This document shows positions 39,306-49,176 of a stretch of DNA of 64,000 bases, one piece after another. Where the stretch lies: assembly GCA_018069465.1 (NCBI GenBank), contig JAGPUW010000029.1, forward strand, positions 168,291 through 232,290. The letters are read 5' to 3'. The DNA is from Gammaproteobacteria bacterium (GTDB lineage: Bacteria > Pseudomonadota > Gammaproteobacteria > Pseudomonadales > Porticoccaceae). How positions within the stretch are numbered: position 1 is the stretch's first letter; each line of letters starts with the position of its first letter. A program made the position numbers and the translations under genes. A model generated the notes under the pieces. The model saw nothing but the letters and a program-made list of their open reading frames with translations. It was not told the DNA's origin and did not search any database.

Positions 39306-40130
39306 TTATTTGAAAGGTAAAACAGGCAGGCGCTTAAAGTCTCTACGATAAAGCTGCACTGCACGTTTAGTCACGCTATTAAGCAATGCATCATGATACG
39401 TAAAAATTTCTCGCAGAGGCATATCGAAATAGATCTGTAAAAAAAGATAGACATCTTTTTTTGTCAGGCCAATATCCAGGGATGAAAAATAAATGCTGGC
39501 AATATCTTTTACCAACCATCGCCTCGGCACAGATGCCCGCATCTGGGCACGGTGTAAATCGACCAGAAAAAGCCTGGGGTTCTCTTGCCTCACCTCGGCG
39601 CCCACCGATAAATCCAGCAGAAAATGGCAGATATATAAATCCCGGTGATTAATACCCGCGCCGTGGATGGTGCGCGCAATACCCGCCACCTTGCGAATCA
39701 AAGCTCGCCTTTCGCGGGGCGCCGGTGGTTTCTGCGGCCACTGCTCGGCGTATTGAGCAAGGCTCAAGGTATTGGTGAGTTCTGCGGTCACCAAAAAGGA
39801 TAACTTGCGGGCGGGGTTGTGGCCTCTGCTGCCATAAGCCAGAGCATTCAGCGAATCGAGACCCAGTTCATGCACTCGGTTAATGGCCTGCCACTCATTG
39901 ATGGCGCCGGTCACGGGCAGCTTTAATTGCAGGAAGTTTTTGAAAATCTCCCGCCAACCAATGCCGGTGTGTAATTTGCGATAATAGGTTTTTCCGGCCA
40001 GCTCGAATTTCATCGTCTGGCGGCCTTCTTTATCGCGCACCACTTCGCCATCCAATGCCAGCAGCAGGGCGAACACATCTTTATCTCGCCACAGTTCCTG
40101 TAATTCGCCGCGCAAAATCAATTCACTCAT
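39306..40130 (-). CDS. waaP: Lipopolysaccharide core heptose(I) kinase
   Basis: A 274-residue kinase aligned by eye with E. coli RfaP: LWRDKDVFALLLALDGEVV near the N-terminus, MKFELAGKTYYRKLHTGIGW with the nucleotide-binding lysine, and the catalytic loop NHRDLYICHFLLD. It phosphorylates heptose I of the inner core, which strengthens the outer membrane by cation bridging. Its ATG overlaps the waaG stop (ATGA), indicating coupling. Confidence 0.93.
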   Translation of the reverse strand: MSELILRGELQELWRDKDVFALLLALDGEVVRDKEGRQTMKFELAGKTYYRKLHTGIGWREIFKNFLQLKLPVTGAINEWQAINRVHELGLDSLNALAYGSRGHNPARKLSFLVTAELTNTLSLAQYAEQWPQKPPAPRERRALIRKVAGIARTIHGAGINHRDLYICHFLLDLSVGAEVRQENPRLFLVDLHRAQMRASVPRRWLVKDIASIYFSSLDIGLTKKDVYLFLQIYFDMPLREIFTYHDALLNSVTKRAVQLYRRDFKRLPVLPFK

Positions 40131-41278
40131 TGGACTCGCTCCCGCCTCTCGGCCAGGTCTTCCATAATATCGACGGCGACCTGGGGGCGACTGTAGACAT
40201 CACTATTAGCGGCAAAGTACTCGCCCTTTTGATGCCAGGTTGCCGCTGGCACTGCCAGTGCCTCGCTAATTGCCGCGACATAAGCAGCGCCACTAAAAGG
40301 GCTGGCAAGCACCGCGCCCATCGCCGCGTCTTTTACATAGTGGGCATAGCCACAGACATCGCTTGTCACCACCGGCAAGCCGGCGATCATTGCCTCTAAC
40401 AAGGCATTACCGGTATTTTCTTTGTAGGCGGGATGGAGCAGAACATCGGCCGCCTGTAATAAATTGGGTACATCATCCCGACCGCCGAGAAAACGCACGC
40501 GCTCTTTCAAGCCGATCTTTTCCGCCTGGCGAACAAAGGACTCACGCTTGTCCTCACCGACCACTAGCAGTACGCCATCGAGCCCCTGCTCACAGAGTGT
40601 ATGCAGAGCGTTAATACTGCGGTCGAGGCCTTTGGTTTTATAGCCGGAACCCAGCGCCAGAAAGCAAGACTGCCCCTCTGCCACCTGCAATTGTTCGCGG
40701 CTTTTGCGGCGAATATCGCGCCAGTTACTCGGCGCCACACGGTTGGTCGCAATGCCCGGCGGCAAGGTATTAAAGCGACTTTCCACCGTGGCGTAGCACT
40801 GCACAAAGCGCTCGCGCTCCGGGCGTGAAACCTCAAGAATTTGCGTTTTTGAAGCACTGCCAAATACGGCTTTTTCGAGTTTTAAATAGGCTTTTGTACG
40901 GGGTGCCTGCCGATAGAGAAAGCCTCTTTCGCAATGTGCTTTGTAGGCAAAACAGGAATCAGCAGCGTAGTACAGGTCAAGGCCCGGCCATTTATTAAAA
41001 CCGACCAATAAATCGTGAGCCTTTAATGCCGGCTGTAAATCACTGGCAAAATTTTGCATGCGCGCCGCATTGTCCCAGCCCCGCGAGGGGATCAACTGCA
41101 CCTCGATATTGGCCGGACACTCGCCCTGCCAATCGCTGCAATAGATTGTGACCTCATGGCCTCTGGCGATCGCCTCTAAAGCCATCGCCAACATATTGCG
41201 CTGCAAGCCACCGAAGGGAAAATATTTATACAGTGCAAAGGCAAGCTTCAAAGGAGGCAGACCCTCAGTCTCGGTCAC
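40127..41278 (-). CDS. waaG: Lipopolysaccharide core glucosyltransferase I
   Basis: A 383-residue GT4 glycosyltransferase. The segment LAFALYKYFPFGGLQRNMLAMALE is shared almost fully with E. coli WaaG, and the donor-binding region LLHPAYKENTGNALLEAMIAG is present. It adds the first hexose to heptose II. The start is a GTG at 41278, placed 3 bp after the waaF stop. It belongs to the glnE-ilvE-waaF-waaG-waaP run. Confidence 0.94.
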   Translation of the reverse strand: MTETEGLPPLKLAFALYKYFPFGGLQRNMLAMALEAIARGHEVTIYCSDWQGECPANIEVQLIPSRGWDNAARMQNFASDLQPALKAHDLLVGFNKWPGLDLYYAADSCFAYKAHCERGFLYRQAPRTKAYLKLEKAVFGSASKTQILEVSRPERERFVQCYATVESRFNTLPPGIATNRVAPSNWRDIRRKSREQLQVAEGQSCFLALGSGYKTKGLDRSINALHTLCEQGLDGVLLVVGEDKRESFVRQAEKIGLKERVRFLGGRDDVPNLLQAADVLLHPAYKENTGNALLEAMIAGLPVVTSDVCGYAHYVKDAAMGAVLASPFSGAAYVAAISEALAVPAATWHQKGEYFAANSDVYSRPQVAVDIMEDLAERRERVQ

Positions 41279-41281
41279 TAC

Positions 41282-42355
41282 TCAGACTTTCGCTAATGCG
41301 TCGGGGCCAGCCGTGTCAGAGGCCGCGCTATCGACTAGCCTGCCCAGTGCGGCAATAACACGCTGCGGCTCAAGCTCGACCAAACACTTGATATCCCCGC
41401 GCGGACACTCGCGTTGAAAACAGGGCCCGCAGTCAACGGCTATTGATAGGACCTCCACGCAATCGCCCAGCGGCGGTGTAAAACCGGGCGAGGTCGAGCC
41501 ATAAACCACCACTAAAGGCCGTGCCAATGCCGCGGCAATATGCATCAAGCCCGAGTCGTTACTGACCACCGCAGTGGCCATCGACAATAAATCAATCGCT
41601 TCAGACAATTCAGTTTGCCCGGCGAGATTGCGAATAAACGCCGCATTGTCGCCACTTATTGCGCTGGCAATGCTATCGCCAACGACGGCGTCACTGGCAG
41701 AACCCATCAGCCAAACCTGCCAGCCTCGATCGAGCATAGTCTGGGCGACCTGCTGATAGTGCCCCTCGGGCCAGCGTTTGGCGGGGCCAAATTCTGCACC
41801 GGGGCACAAGGCCAATACCGGCCGCGCCAGATCGAGATCAAACTTGTCACGCAAGGCCGATAAGCCCGATTCATCCACTTCCAGGTGCGGGCGCGGCAGA
41901 TCGGCAGGCAAGGTTTTGCCCTCATCGTAAGCCAGGGCAATAAAGCGCTCTATCATCAGCGGGTAGCGCTCTTTATCGAGCAGGCGAATATCGTTGAGCA
42001 GGCCAAAGCGCATTTCACCGCGCCAACCGACACGCAGAGGAATGCCCGCAAAGGCGGGTATTAATGCGGACTTTAAGGAGTTGGGCAGCACATAAGCGGC
42101 ATCATAATGGTGCTGGCGTAGCTGCTGGGCCAGCGCCCAACGTTTAGGCAATGCCAGCTCACCATGGCCGACAGACATGGCAATGGCGCTATTCACTTCG
42201 GGCATGCGTTCGAGCAGCGGCCGACTCCAGGCCGGTGCCAACACGTCGATGCTGCAAGCGGGATTGCGCTCTTTAAGGCTGGTAAATAGCGTTTGCGCCA
42301 TCACCATATCGCCGACCCAGGAAGGGCCGACAATAAGGATTTTATTACTGTTAAT
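41282..42355 (-). CDS. waaF: Lipopolysaccharide heptosyltransferase II, probable ATT start
   Basis: A 357-residue GT9 enzyme that adds the second heptose. The family start KILIVGPSWVGDMVMAQTLF and donor site VVSNDSGLMHIAAALARPLV are clear, and a C-terminal PCFQRECPRGDIKCL cysteine motif is typical. No ATG, GTG or TTG lies at the expected start. An ATT at 42355 is preceded by AGAGG with exactly 7 bp spacing and gives the right N-terminus (MNSNKILIV). The next ATG upstream, at 42433, would overlap the ilvE end and add about 26 unrelated residues. Confidence 0.9.
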   Translation of the reverse strand: MNSNKILIVGPSWVGDMVMAQTLFTSLKERNPACSIDVLAPAWSRPLLERMPEVNSAIAMSVGHGELALPKRWALAQQLRQHHYDAAYVLPNSLKSALIPAFAGIPLRVGWRGEMRFGLLNDIRLLDKERYPLMIERFIALAYDEGKTLPADLPRPHLEVDESGLSALRDKFDLDLARPVLALCPGAEFGPAKRWPEGHYQQVAQTMLDRGWQVWLMGSASDAVVGDSIASAISGDNAAFIRNLAGQTELSEAIDLLSMATAVVSNDSGLMHIAAALARPLVVVYGSTSPGFTPPLGDCVEVLSIAVDCGPCFQRECPRGDIKCLVELEPQRVIAALGRLVDSAASDTAGPDALAKV

Positions 42356-42367
42356 TAGCGTGCCTCT
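42355..42367 (-). promoter_or_regulatory. Ribosome-binding site deciding the waaF start
   Basis: On the minus strand AGAGG (42367-42363) is followed by a 7-bp spacer and the codon ATT (42355-42353). No conventional initiation codon is within reach of this site in the waaF frame. It lies in the 28-bp gap after the ilvE stop. Confidence 0.6.
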
Positions 42368-42383
42368 ATTAATGAAGCAGGGC

Positions 42384-43313
42384 TTAGCCGTTAATCGGCG
42401 ACAGCCACTCGGGGTGTTCGTCGTTGCGACCATGCACCGCGTCAAAGTAAGCCGTTTGCAGCTCGGCGGTAATGGGCCCGCGGGCGCCACAACCGATTTC
42501 ACGATTATCGAGCTCGCGAATCGGCAATACTTCGGCGGCCGTGCCGGTGAAGAAAGCCTCGTCGGCAATATAGACCTCGTCCCGCGTGATGCGCTTTTCA
42601 CGCACCTCGTAACCGCGTTCCTGAGCCATTTGAATGACCGAGCTACGGGTGATGCCGTCGAGGCAGGAGGTCAGTTCGGGCGTGTACAAAACGCCATCGC
42701 GCACGATGAAGAAATTCTCACCACTGCCCTCGGCCACGTAGCCATCGACATCGAGCAGCAAGGCTTCGTCGTAGCCATTTTCGAGCGCTTCGCGCAGTGC
42801 CATCATCGAGTTCATGTAGTTGCCGTTCGCCTTGGCCTTGCACATGGTGATGTTGACGTGGTGGCGGGTATAAGACGAGGTGTGAATGCGAATGCCCTGC
42901 TCCAACGATTCGGGGCTCATATAAGAGGGCCATTCCCACGAGGCGATAATCACATGGGTCGTCAGGCCGTCGGCGCGCAGGCCCATCGCCTCGGAACCGA
43001 GAAAAGCCATGGGGCGCAAATAGGCCTCTTCTAGATTATTCGCCTTGACCACATCGAGCTGGGCCTGATTGAGAGTGTCCTCGTCAAAGGGCAGCTTCAT
43101 GCCGACAATTTTAGCCGAGTTGTGCAGGCGTTTGGTGTGCTCTTTGAGGCGGAAAATCGCCGTGCCCTTGTTCTCGGTATTGTAGGCGCGCACGCCTTCA
43201 AACACGCCCATGCCGTAGTGCAGGGTATGGGTCAGCACATGCACTTTGGCATCGCGCCAGGGCACCATCTCACCATCAAACCAAATAAAACCATCGCGAT
43301 CTGCAAACGACAT
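42384..43313 (-). CDS. ilvE: Branched-chain-amino-acid aminotransferase
   Basis: A 309-residue class IV PLP transaminase for Ile, Leu and Val. The PLP lysine is probably Lys161 in CKAKANGNYMNSM, followed by the signature LDVDGYVAEGSGENFFIV. The N-terminal HTLHYGMGVFEGVRAY is typical. It lies 12 bp after glnE and 28 bp before waaF in one apparent transcript. Length matches E. coli IlvE. Confidence 0.96.
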   Translation of the reverse strand: MSFADRDGFIWFDGEMVPWRDAKVHVLTHTLHYGMGVFEGVRAYNTENKGTAIFRLKEHTKRLHNSAKIVGMKLPFDEDTLNQAQLDVVKANNLEEAYLRPMAFLGSEAMGLRADGLTTHVIIASWEWPSYMSPESLEQGIRIHTSSYTRHHVNITMCKAKANGNYMNSMMALREALENGYDEALLLDVDGYVAEGSGENFFIVRDGVLYTPELTSCLDGITRSSVIQMAQERGYEVREKRITRDEVYIADEAFFTGTAAEVLPIRELDNREIGCGARGPITAELQTAYFDAVHGRNDEHPEWLSPING

Positions 43314-43325
43314 TGAACTACTCCT

Positions 43326-46202
43326 CTACGCTAACTCATCGCTATCAAACAATCGCGCCCAAATAGTGGCGACGGCCCGACGGTGAGTATCAAATTCTCC
43401 AGTCTTCACCACGCCCGGCAGCTGTTGAAGCTGTAGGCGATGCCCCGCAGAGCGATAGGCAATATAGGCCTGGGTCAGCTGCTCACCCTCCTCTGTCGAG
43501 AAAAATCCAGCGGCCACCAGATCACCCAAAATGCGGATGTTGTCCTGCCAATGAGCCACAGCGGGCACGATGTTGGACTGGGCTAAAACCGCGAATTGAA
43601 CCATAAATTCAATGTCAACGATACCTCCCCTATCCTGTTTAAGATTGAACTCGCCCCGCGCCCGAGCACCAATGCCCGAGCCGAGGTGGCCAAACATTTT
43701 GTCGCGCATAGCCGCAACCTCTGCACGCAGAGTTTTCGGGTCGCGAGCCCTCTCCAACAACTGCCTGCGCAAGGCCTCAAACTGCTCGGCCAGGCCGTGG
43801 TCGCCGGCAATGCCCCTGGCGCGCACCAGGGCTTGCTGCTCCCAGGTCCAGGCGCTTTTATGCTGGTATTTTGCAAAGGCATCCAGCGAACAAACCAACA
43901 GGCCCGAATTGCCCGATGGCCGCAGGCGCATATCCGTTTCGTAAAGCACACCGGACGCCATTCGCGTGCCGAGAATATGCAAGATGCGCTGCCCTAAGCG
44001 GGCAAAGAAGGTTTCGTTATCGACACTGCGCTCGCCATCGGTATGCAAACCCTGAGTCGCATTGTGAATGAACACCATGTCGAGGTCGGAACCGTGGCCC
44101 AGCTCGATACCGCCCAGCTTGCCATAGCCGACGATGAGCAGGCCCGGAACCCGGCCATTGGCATTGCAGGGCAGGCCGTAGCGACCCGTCATATCGCGCC
44201 AGGCAATGGCCAGCACCTGCTCCAGTATCACCTCGGCCAGCCAGGTTAAATAATCGCTAACACGCATTAAAGGCAGTAGCCCCATCACCTCACAGGCGGC
44301 GACGCGCAGGCCGTGGGCGAGGCGAAAATAGCGCAGGGTTTCCATCTGCGCCTCGAGGTCTTCATCGGGAATGCGCAGCAATAACTGCCGCAACTCATCG
44401 GCCAGTTGCTGGCGGGCGGGCGGCGCATAAAGGCTTCTGGCGTCGAGCAGCTCATCGAGCAAGGCCGGATTGCGCGCCACACTTTCGGCAATCCACGGGC
44501 TGACAGCACAGAGTTTAACCAGCTGCTCCAGTGCCGCCGGGCTCTCTATCAGCAGCACCAGATAGGCACTGCGCCGGGCGACCCCTTCAACTAACACCAG
44601 CACTCGCTGCAGGGTCTCAGTGGCGTTATCCACTTTCACGCAGCTGTTAATTAATAGCGGCAACAGTGCATCAAGGCGCGTGCGGGTATCCGTAGGCATG
44701 GCTTGAACGGCTGAGCTTGCCACTAACTTTTGCAAGGTTTGCGCAGCCCGCTCGGCGTCGTCAAAGCCCAGTTCAGCCAGGCGGGTAGCACTTTGCTCGG
44801 ACTCATCGAGCTGCCAGGCCTCTGCGCTCTCGACACCTCGACTGTCATCGGCATCTTCCCCAAAGCCGCTGAAAACACCGCGCACAAAGTCGCGATGCCT
44901 GTCCAGCTCAAGCATAAAACTCGCCCAGTCAACAAAGCCCATCATGGTCGCCATCCGCAGGTGTTCGAGATCGCCATCGGGCAGTTGCTGGGTTTGTTGA
45001 TCGCGCCAAGCCTGAATAACGTGCTCGACATCGCGCAGGAAACAGTAGCCTTGCCACAGCTGCTCACCGCTGCCATCGGGCAGCAGCTTTTCCTCGTCGA
45101 TCAAACGCAAGACCTGGCGCAGACTCTGGGTCTGAAAATGCAGGTCGCGACCACCGCGTATTAGCTGGAAGGCCTGAGCGGTAAATTCAATTTCGCGAAT
45201 GCCACCGGGGCCGAGCTTAATATCGTTGCCCAGCCCTCGACGCAGCACTTCGCGGGTGATCATCGTCTTCATATCGCGCAGCGCTGCAATGGCACCAAAG
45301 TCGATATAGCGGCGATAGGTGAAGGGCCGCAATATCGCCATCAACTCCGCTTGCGCAGCCTCGTCGCCGGTGATGGCCCGGCACTTGATCATCGCGTAGC
45401 GCTCCCAGTCTCGCCCCTGAGCCTGGTAATACTCCTCCATGGCGGCGAAATTGAGCACCAGCGTGCCGCTTTCACCGTAGGGCCGCAGGCGCATATCGAC
45501 GCGAAACACAAAGCCGTCGACGGTTTTATTATCCAGCGCCTGCACTAGCTTCTGGCCCAGACGGATAAAGAACTCCTGATTCGTACACTGGCTGCGGCCG
45601 CCCTGCGTATCACCGGCTTCAGGGTAGGTGAAAATCAGGTCGATGTCGGAGGATACATTGAGCTCGCCCGCGCCCAGCTTGCCCATGCCCAGCACCACCA
45701 GCTGCTGGCGCTGTCCACTCTCCCCACCGATTGGCGTGCCCCAGCGCTCGGCAAGCATCGGGTATAAAAAAGCTATCGCCGCCTTGATGCTGACATCGGC
45801 CAGCCAGGACATATCCCCGGTGGTTTCCATGGTGTCGGCCTGCCGCGTGAGGTCGCGCCAAATAATGCGCAACATCTGACGACGGCGAAATTTTCTCAGG
45901 CCACTCTGTAGTAGTGCCTCGCTTTCATAGGCCAACAGTGTGGCGGGTAGCGCCTTATCATGGCGCGAAGTCAGCAGCTCACCGCTCTCGACCAGACTGC
46001 GCAGCAACTCGGGAAACTGAATACAGCTCAGTGCGACAAATTCACTGCCCGCCCACACCCAGCGCAACTGCCGGGCAAAGGTTTCATCCGCTAGCTGCTG
46101 ATCTAGCCAGCGCTTATCATCTGGCGAGGCGCGTTCTTGAAAGCGCTCAAGATAAGTATCGACACTCGCCAGTAGTGCATCCGGTAGCTGCAAATTCTTC
46201 AT
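43326..46202 (-). CDS. glnE: Glutamine synthetase adenylyltransferase/deadenylase
   Basis: A protein of about 958 residues with two nucleotidyltransferase domains, which adenylylate and deadenylylate glutamine synthetase under PII control. The two active sites are LGMGKLGAGELNVSSDIDLIF (N-half, deadenylylation) and VGYGKLGGIELGHGSDLDMVF (C-half, adenylylation). I choose the ATG at 46202 with GGA 7 bp upstream; in-frame starts at 46214 and 46226 would add 4 or 8 residues. It heads the run glnE-ilvE-waaF, and argE is divergent. Confidence 0.95.
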   Translation of the reverse strand: MKNLQLPDALLASVDTYLERFQERASPDDKRWLDQQLADETFARQLRWVWAGSEFVALSCIQFPELLRSLVESGELLTSRHDKALPATLLAYESEALLQSGLRKFRRRQMLRIIWRDLTRQADTMETTGDMSWLADVSIKAAIAFLYPMLAERWGTPIGGESGQRQQLVVLGMGKLGAGELNVSSDIDLIFTYPEAGDTQGGRSQCTNQEFFIRLGQKLVQALDNKTVDGFVFRVDMRLRPYGESGTLVLNFAAMEEYYQAQGRDWERYAMIKCRAITGDEAAQAELMAILRPFTYRRYIDFGAIAALRDMKTMITREVLRRGLGNDIKLGPGGIREIEFTAQAFQLIRGGRDLHFQTQSLRQVLRLIDEEKLLPDGSGEQLWQGYCFLRDVEHVIQAWRDQQTQQLPDGDLEHLRMATMMGFVDWASFMLELDRHRDFVRGVFSGFGEDADDSRGVESAEAWQLDESEQSATRLAELGFDDAERAAQTLQKLVASSAVQAMPTDTRTRLDALLPLLINSCVKVDNATETLQRVLVLVEGVARRSAYLVLLIESPAALEQLVKLCAVSPWIAESVARNPALLDELLDARSLYAPPARQQLADELRQLLLRIPDEDLEAQMETLRYFRLAHGLRVAACEVMGLLPLMRVSDYLTWLAEVILEQVLAIAWRDMTGRYGLPCNANGRVPGLLIVGYGKLGGIELGHGSDLDMVFIHNATQGLHTDGERSVDNETFFARLGQRILHILGTRMASGVLYETDMRLRPSGNSGLLVCSLDAFAKYQHKSAWTWEQQALVRARGIAGDHGLAEQFEALRRQLLERARDPKTLRAEVAAMRDKMFGHLGSGIGARARGEFNLKQDRGGIVDIEFMVQFAVLAQSNIVPAVAHWQDNIRILGDLVAAGFFSTEEGEQLTQAYIAYRSAGHRLQLQQLPGVVKTGEFDTHRRAVATIWARLFDSDELA

Positions 46203-46353
46203 AGATCGTTCCATCAAACTATTCACTTAACATCTTAAATCCACTCTACGACCAAAGCAGGCTGCACATTGCATTTTTGCTGCGCGGGCTTACACTTCCT
46301 CAAGCCCTATATTTTTGAACCATGATTCCGTACTCGAGGTCGCCGAGCAAGCC

Positions 46354-47490
46354 ATGAATTTTCTATCCATGCTACAGGCGCTAATTGCCAGCAACTCCAT
46401 TAGCAGCGTTAACGCCGATGTTGACCAGGGTAACCGCGAGGTGATCGACATTCTCGCCAACTGGCTCGACGATCTCGGCTTTGCCACCGAGGTCATGCCC
46501 CTAGAAGACCCGCGCAAAGCCAATCTTATTGCCACCCTCGGTACTGGCCCCGGCGGGCTGGTGCTGGCCGGGCACACCGACACCGTGCCCTGTGACGAAG
46601 GCCTGTGGCAGCAATCGCCCTTCGCCCTGACAGAGCGCGACAACCGCCTCTACGGGCTTGGCGTTTGCGATATGAAGGGCTTCTTCCCCCTCGCTATTGA
46701 GGCGGCAAAAAGCTTTCTCGACAAGCCCCTGCGCCAGCCTTTAATCATTCTCGCCACCGCCGATGAAGAGTCATCAATGGCCGGTGCCCGAGCGCTGGCC
46801 GCAGCGGGCAAACCGAAAGCCCGCGCCGCTTTAATCGGTGAACCCACCGGCATGAAGCCCATCGCCATGCACAAGGGCATTATGATTGAAAAGCTGCTGA
46901 TACAGGGCAAGTCCGGCCACTCCAGCAACCCCGCCCTGGGTAACAATGCCCTGCACACCATGCACGATGCCATCGGCGTATTGCGCGCGCTACAAGGTGA
47001 ATTAAAAGCGAATTATCACAATCCGCTGTTTACCATCGACTACCCCACACTCAACCTCGGCTGCATTCACGGCGGCGACAACCCCAACCGCATTTGCGGC
47101 CACAGCGAACTCGGCTTTGAAATCCGCCCCCTGCCGGGCATGGATATTAGCGAACTACAGGGCTTACTCGAACAACGCCTACTCGGCCTCGGCGAGGCGG
47201 AGGGCACACAGGTGAGCATGCAACACTTTGGCGTGCCCGCCTTCGCCGCCGATGAAAAATCCGAGCTGGTCGCCCTCTGTGAAAAACTCACTGGCCATAG
47301 CAAGGAAAGCGTCGCCTTCGCCACCGAGGCTCCCTACTTACACCAGCTCGGTATGGATGCGATGGTCCTCGGCCCCGGAAATATCGACCAGGCCCACCAG
47401 CCCGATGAATATCTCGCCACTGAGCGCATTAAACCAATGCTGAAATTACTTGAAGAAGTTATTGCCTATTATTGTTTAAAGAATAACTAA
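46354..47490 (+). CDS. argE: Acetylornithine deacetylase
   Basis: A 378-residue M20-family metallohydrolase of arginine synthesis. Motifs include LAGHTDTVPCDEGLW with the first zinc ligands, YGLGVCDMKGFF, the catalytic glutamate in TADEESSMAGARAL, and CGHSELGFEIRPLPG. I start at the ATG 46354 because the family begins close to FLSMLQALIASNSIS; an upstream TTG would add 13 unusual residues. It is divergent from glnE. argA lies 2.4 kb downstream. Confidence 0.93.
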   Translation: MNFLSMLQALIASNSISSVNADVDQGNREVIDILANWLDDLGFATEVMPLEDPRKANLIATLGTGPGGLVLAGHTDTVPCDEGLWQQSPFALTERDNRLYGLGVCDMKGFFPLAIEAAKSFLDKPLRQPLIILATADEESSMAGARALAAAGKPKARAALIGEPTGMKPIAMHKGIMIEKLLIQGKSGHSSNPALGNNALHTMHDAIGVLRALQGELKANYHNPLFTIDYPTLNLGCIHGGDNPNRICGHSELGFEIRPLPGMDISELQGLLEQRLLGLGEAEGTQVSMQHFGVPAFAADEKSELVALCEKLTGHSKESVAFATEAPYLHQLGMDAMVLGPGNIDQAHQPDEYLATERIKPMLKLLEEVIAYYCLKNN

Positions 47491-47705
47491 AAAAACAATA
47501 CTTTAAACTCAACAGCTGGCCGTTTAAATTCAAATTTAAACCTTCTGTTGCCGATGATAACAGCGGCATATCAAGGTCATTTATTTTAGGTGTTTTCTCG
47601 TTTTATAAAAAGGCACGCTTTAAAATTGAGCCTATACACGCAATAAATAGCATAAATATTAACCCTAATAAAAAATTAACTTTTTAATAATAAGGAAGAA
47701 AAACC

Positions 47706-49067
47706 ATGACAAGTACGATTGTTTTACGCAACGCAAGACTTATAGATGGCATTGCCGACCAGCCCCGCGAGCGGGTCTCCGTGGTGATTAAAGGTGAGCG
47801 CATTACTGCGATCACTAATGACGACGGCCCCTCTGGCCCCGGAGTAGAGGTTATCGACTGCGCGGGCAAAACGATTATGCCGGGGTTAATCGACACCCAT
47901 GTACACAGCACCCTGGTGAGCGATATTGATCTGTCGCTATTCCTGGCAACGGGGGTGACCACAGCGCGCGATGTCGGCGGGCGTCTCGATAAAGTACTGA
48001 CCCTGCGCGAGCGCTTAAACAAGGGCGAGGTACTCGGCCCTCGGCTTTTCGTTTGCGGGCCCTTGCTCGATGGTGGCCACAAGACCTTTCCCAAAGGTGC
48101 CTTTGGAGAAATTCTCGATACTGTGCCAACCGTGGGCGATGCCCCCGGTAAAATCAATTCACTAATCGATGCCGGTGTCGATGGCATAAAGCTCTACTTT
48201 GGCATGACCCCCGACATTATGGAGGCCTGTTTAAATACGGTCGATAAACGCGTGCCGGTGACCGGCCATATTGGTGCCACCACAGCCCTTGAGGCGGTTA
48301 ATCTGGGCATTGATGGGCTGGAGCACATGTGGATTTCGCCCTATAACAATATTTGCCCCGTAGAAATGCGCTTTGGCCTCGAGCTGTCGATGATGAGTTC
48401 TAAATTCCCGAAGGTCACGTTTAAAGGCTGGGAGGAGGCCGATTTACAGGGGCCGGGCACCCAGCAGCTGTTTGATGTGATGGCCGAGAAGCAGGTAAAA
48501 ATGGGCACCACCCTCGACCTGCTATGGGTGGACAATATTGGTATTGAAGCCGCACTGGAAGACACCGATCGTATTTATATTCCCCAATCCGGCCTCGAGC
48601 ACCAGCGGGCGCTGGCCAAGGTGACCAAGGTCGGCAAAGAGTGGGACGTGCACACCGGCTACCCACCGGGCAACGGTAAAAAAGCCCTCGAAAAACAAAA
48701 GGAAGCCGTGCGTATTCTCCATGAAAAAGGCGGCGTGATTGTCGGTGGTACCGATTGCTGCGGCATCGCCTATCCACCCCCCGGCTTCGCTCTGTGGCGT
48801 GAAGCAGAACTGCTGGCCGATGCCATCGGCGATATGGCGGCACTGAAAGCCATCACTGCCTCCGCTGCATCGGCACTGCGCAAAGAAGATGAACTGGGCA
48901 GCATCGCCCCGGGTCGCTACGCCGATATTTTGATACTGGGTAAAGATCCATCCAAAGATGTGCGCAATTTGCGCAGCCTCGAAACCGTGTTTCGCGGCGG
49001 TGTAGCACACGACCCCAACGCATTACTGGCAGCCTACCCGGCGCGGGATTTCGACAATATGGGCTAG
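47706..49067 (+). CDS. Metal-dependent amidohydrolase (imidazolonepropionase/prolidase-like)
   Basis: A 453-residue cytoplasmic amidohydrolase. The zinc motif is PGLIDTHVHSTL, followed by TGHIGATTALEAVN, GLEHMW and the C-terminal VGGTDCCGIAYPPPGFALWREAEL. The ending GSIAPGRYADILILGKDP is the usual return to the small beta domain. Absence of a signal peptide suggests an intracellular substrate, possibly a cyclic amide or dipeptide. The ATG follows an AAGGAAG ribosome site. It stands alone. Confidence 0.88.
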   Translation: MTSTIVLRNARLIDGIADQPRERVSVVIKGERITAITNDDGPSGPGVEVIDCAGKTIMPGLIDTHVHSTLVSDIDLSLFLATGVTTARDVGGRLDKVLTLRERLNKGEVLGPRLFVCGPLLDGGHKTFPKGAFGEILDTVPTVGDAPGKINSLIDAGVDGIKLYFGMTPDIMEACLNTVDKRVPVTGHIGATTALEAVNLGIDGLEHMWISPYNNICPVEMRFGLELSMMSSKFPKVTFKGWEEADLQGPGTQQLFDVMAEKQVKMGTTLDLLWVDNIGIEAALEDTDRIYIPQSGLEHQRALAKVTKVGKEWDVHTGYPPGNGKKALEKQKEAVRILHEKGGVIVGGTDCCGIAYPPPGFALWREAELLADAIGDMAALKAITASAASALRKEDELGSIAPGRYADILILGKDPSKDVRNLRSLETVFRGGVAHDPNALLAAYPARDFDNMG

Positions 49068-49176
49068 CGATCTGAGTTAGCGGCAAATCGCACTTATTAT
49101 TGCGCCTCAATAACCAGGGCTGGGTAGCTGCAAGATCTCATCAAACAGCAGTTATCCAGCCTTGCTATCAACACCT

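Noticed and set aside
47522..47541. AT-rich palindrome after argE
   Set aside because: GTTTAAATT/AATTTAAAC has a 2-base loop, no GC stem and no clean T-tract; composition in this AT-rich gap makes chance likely.
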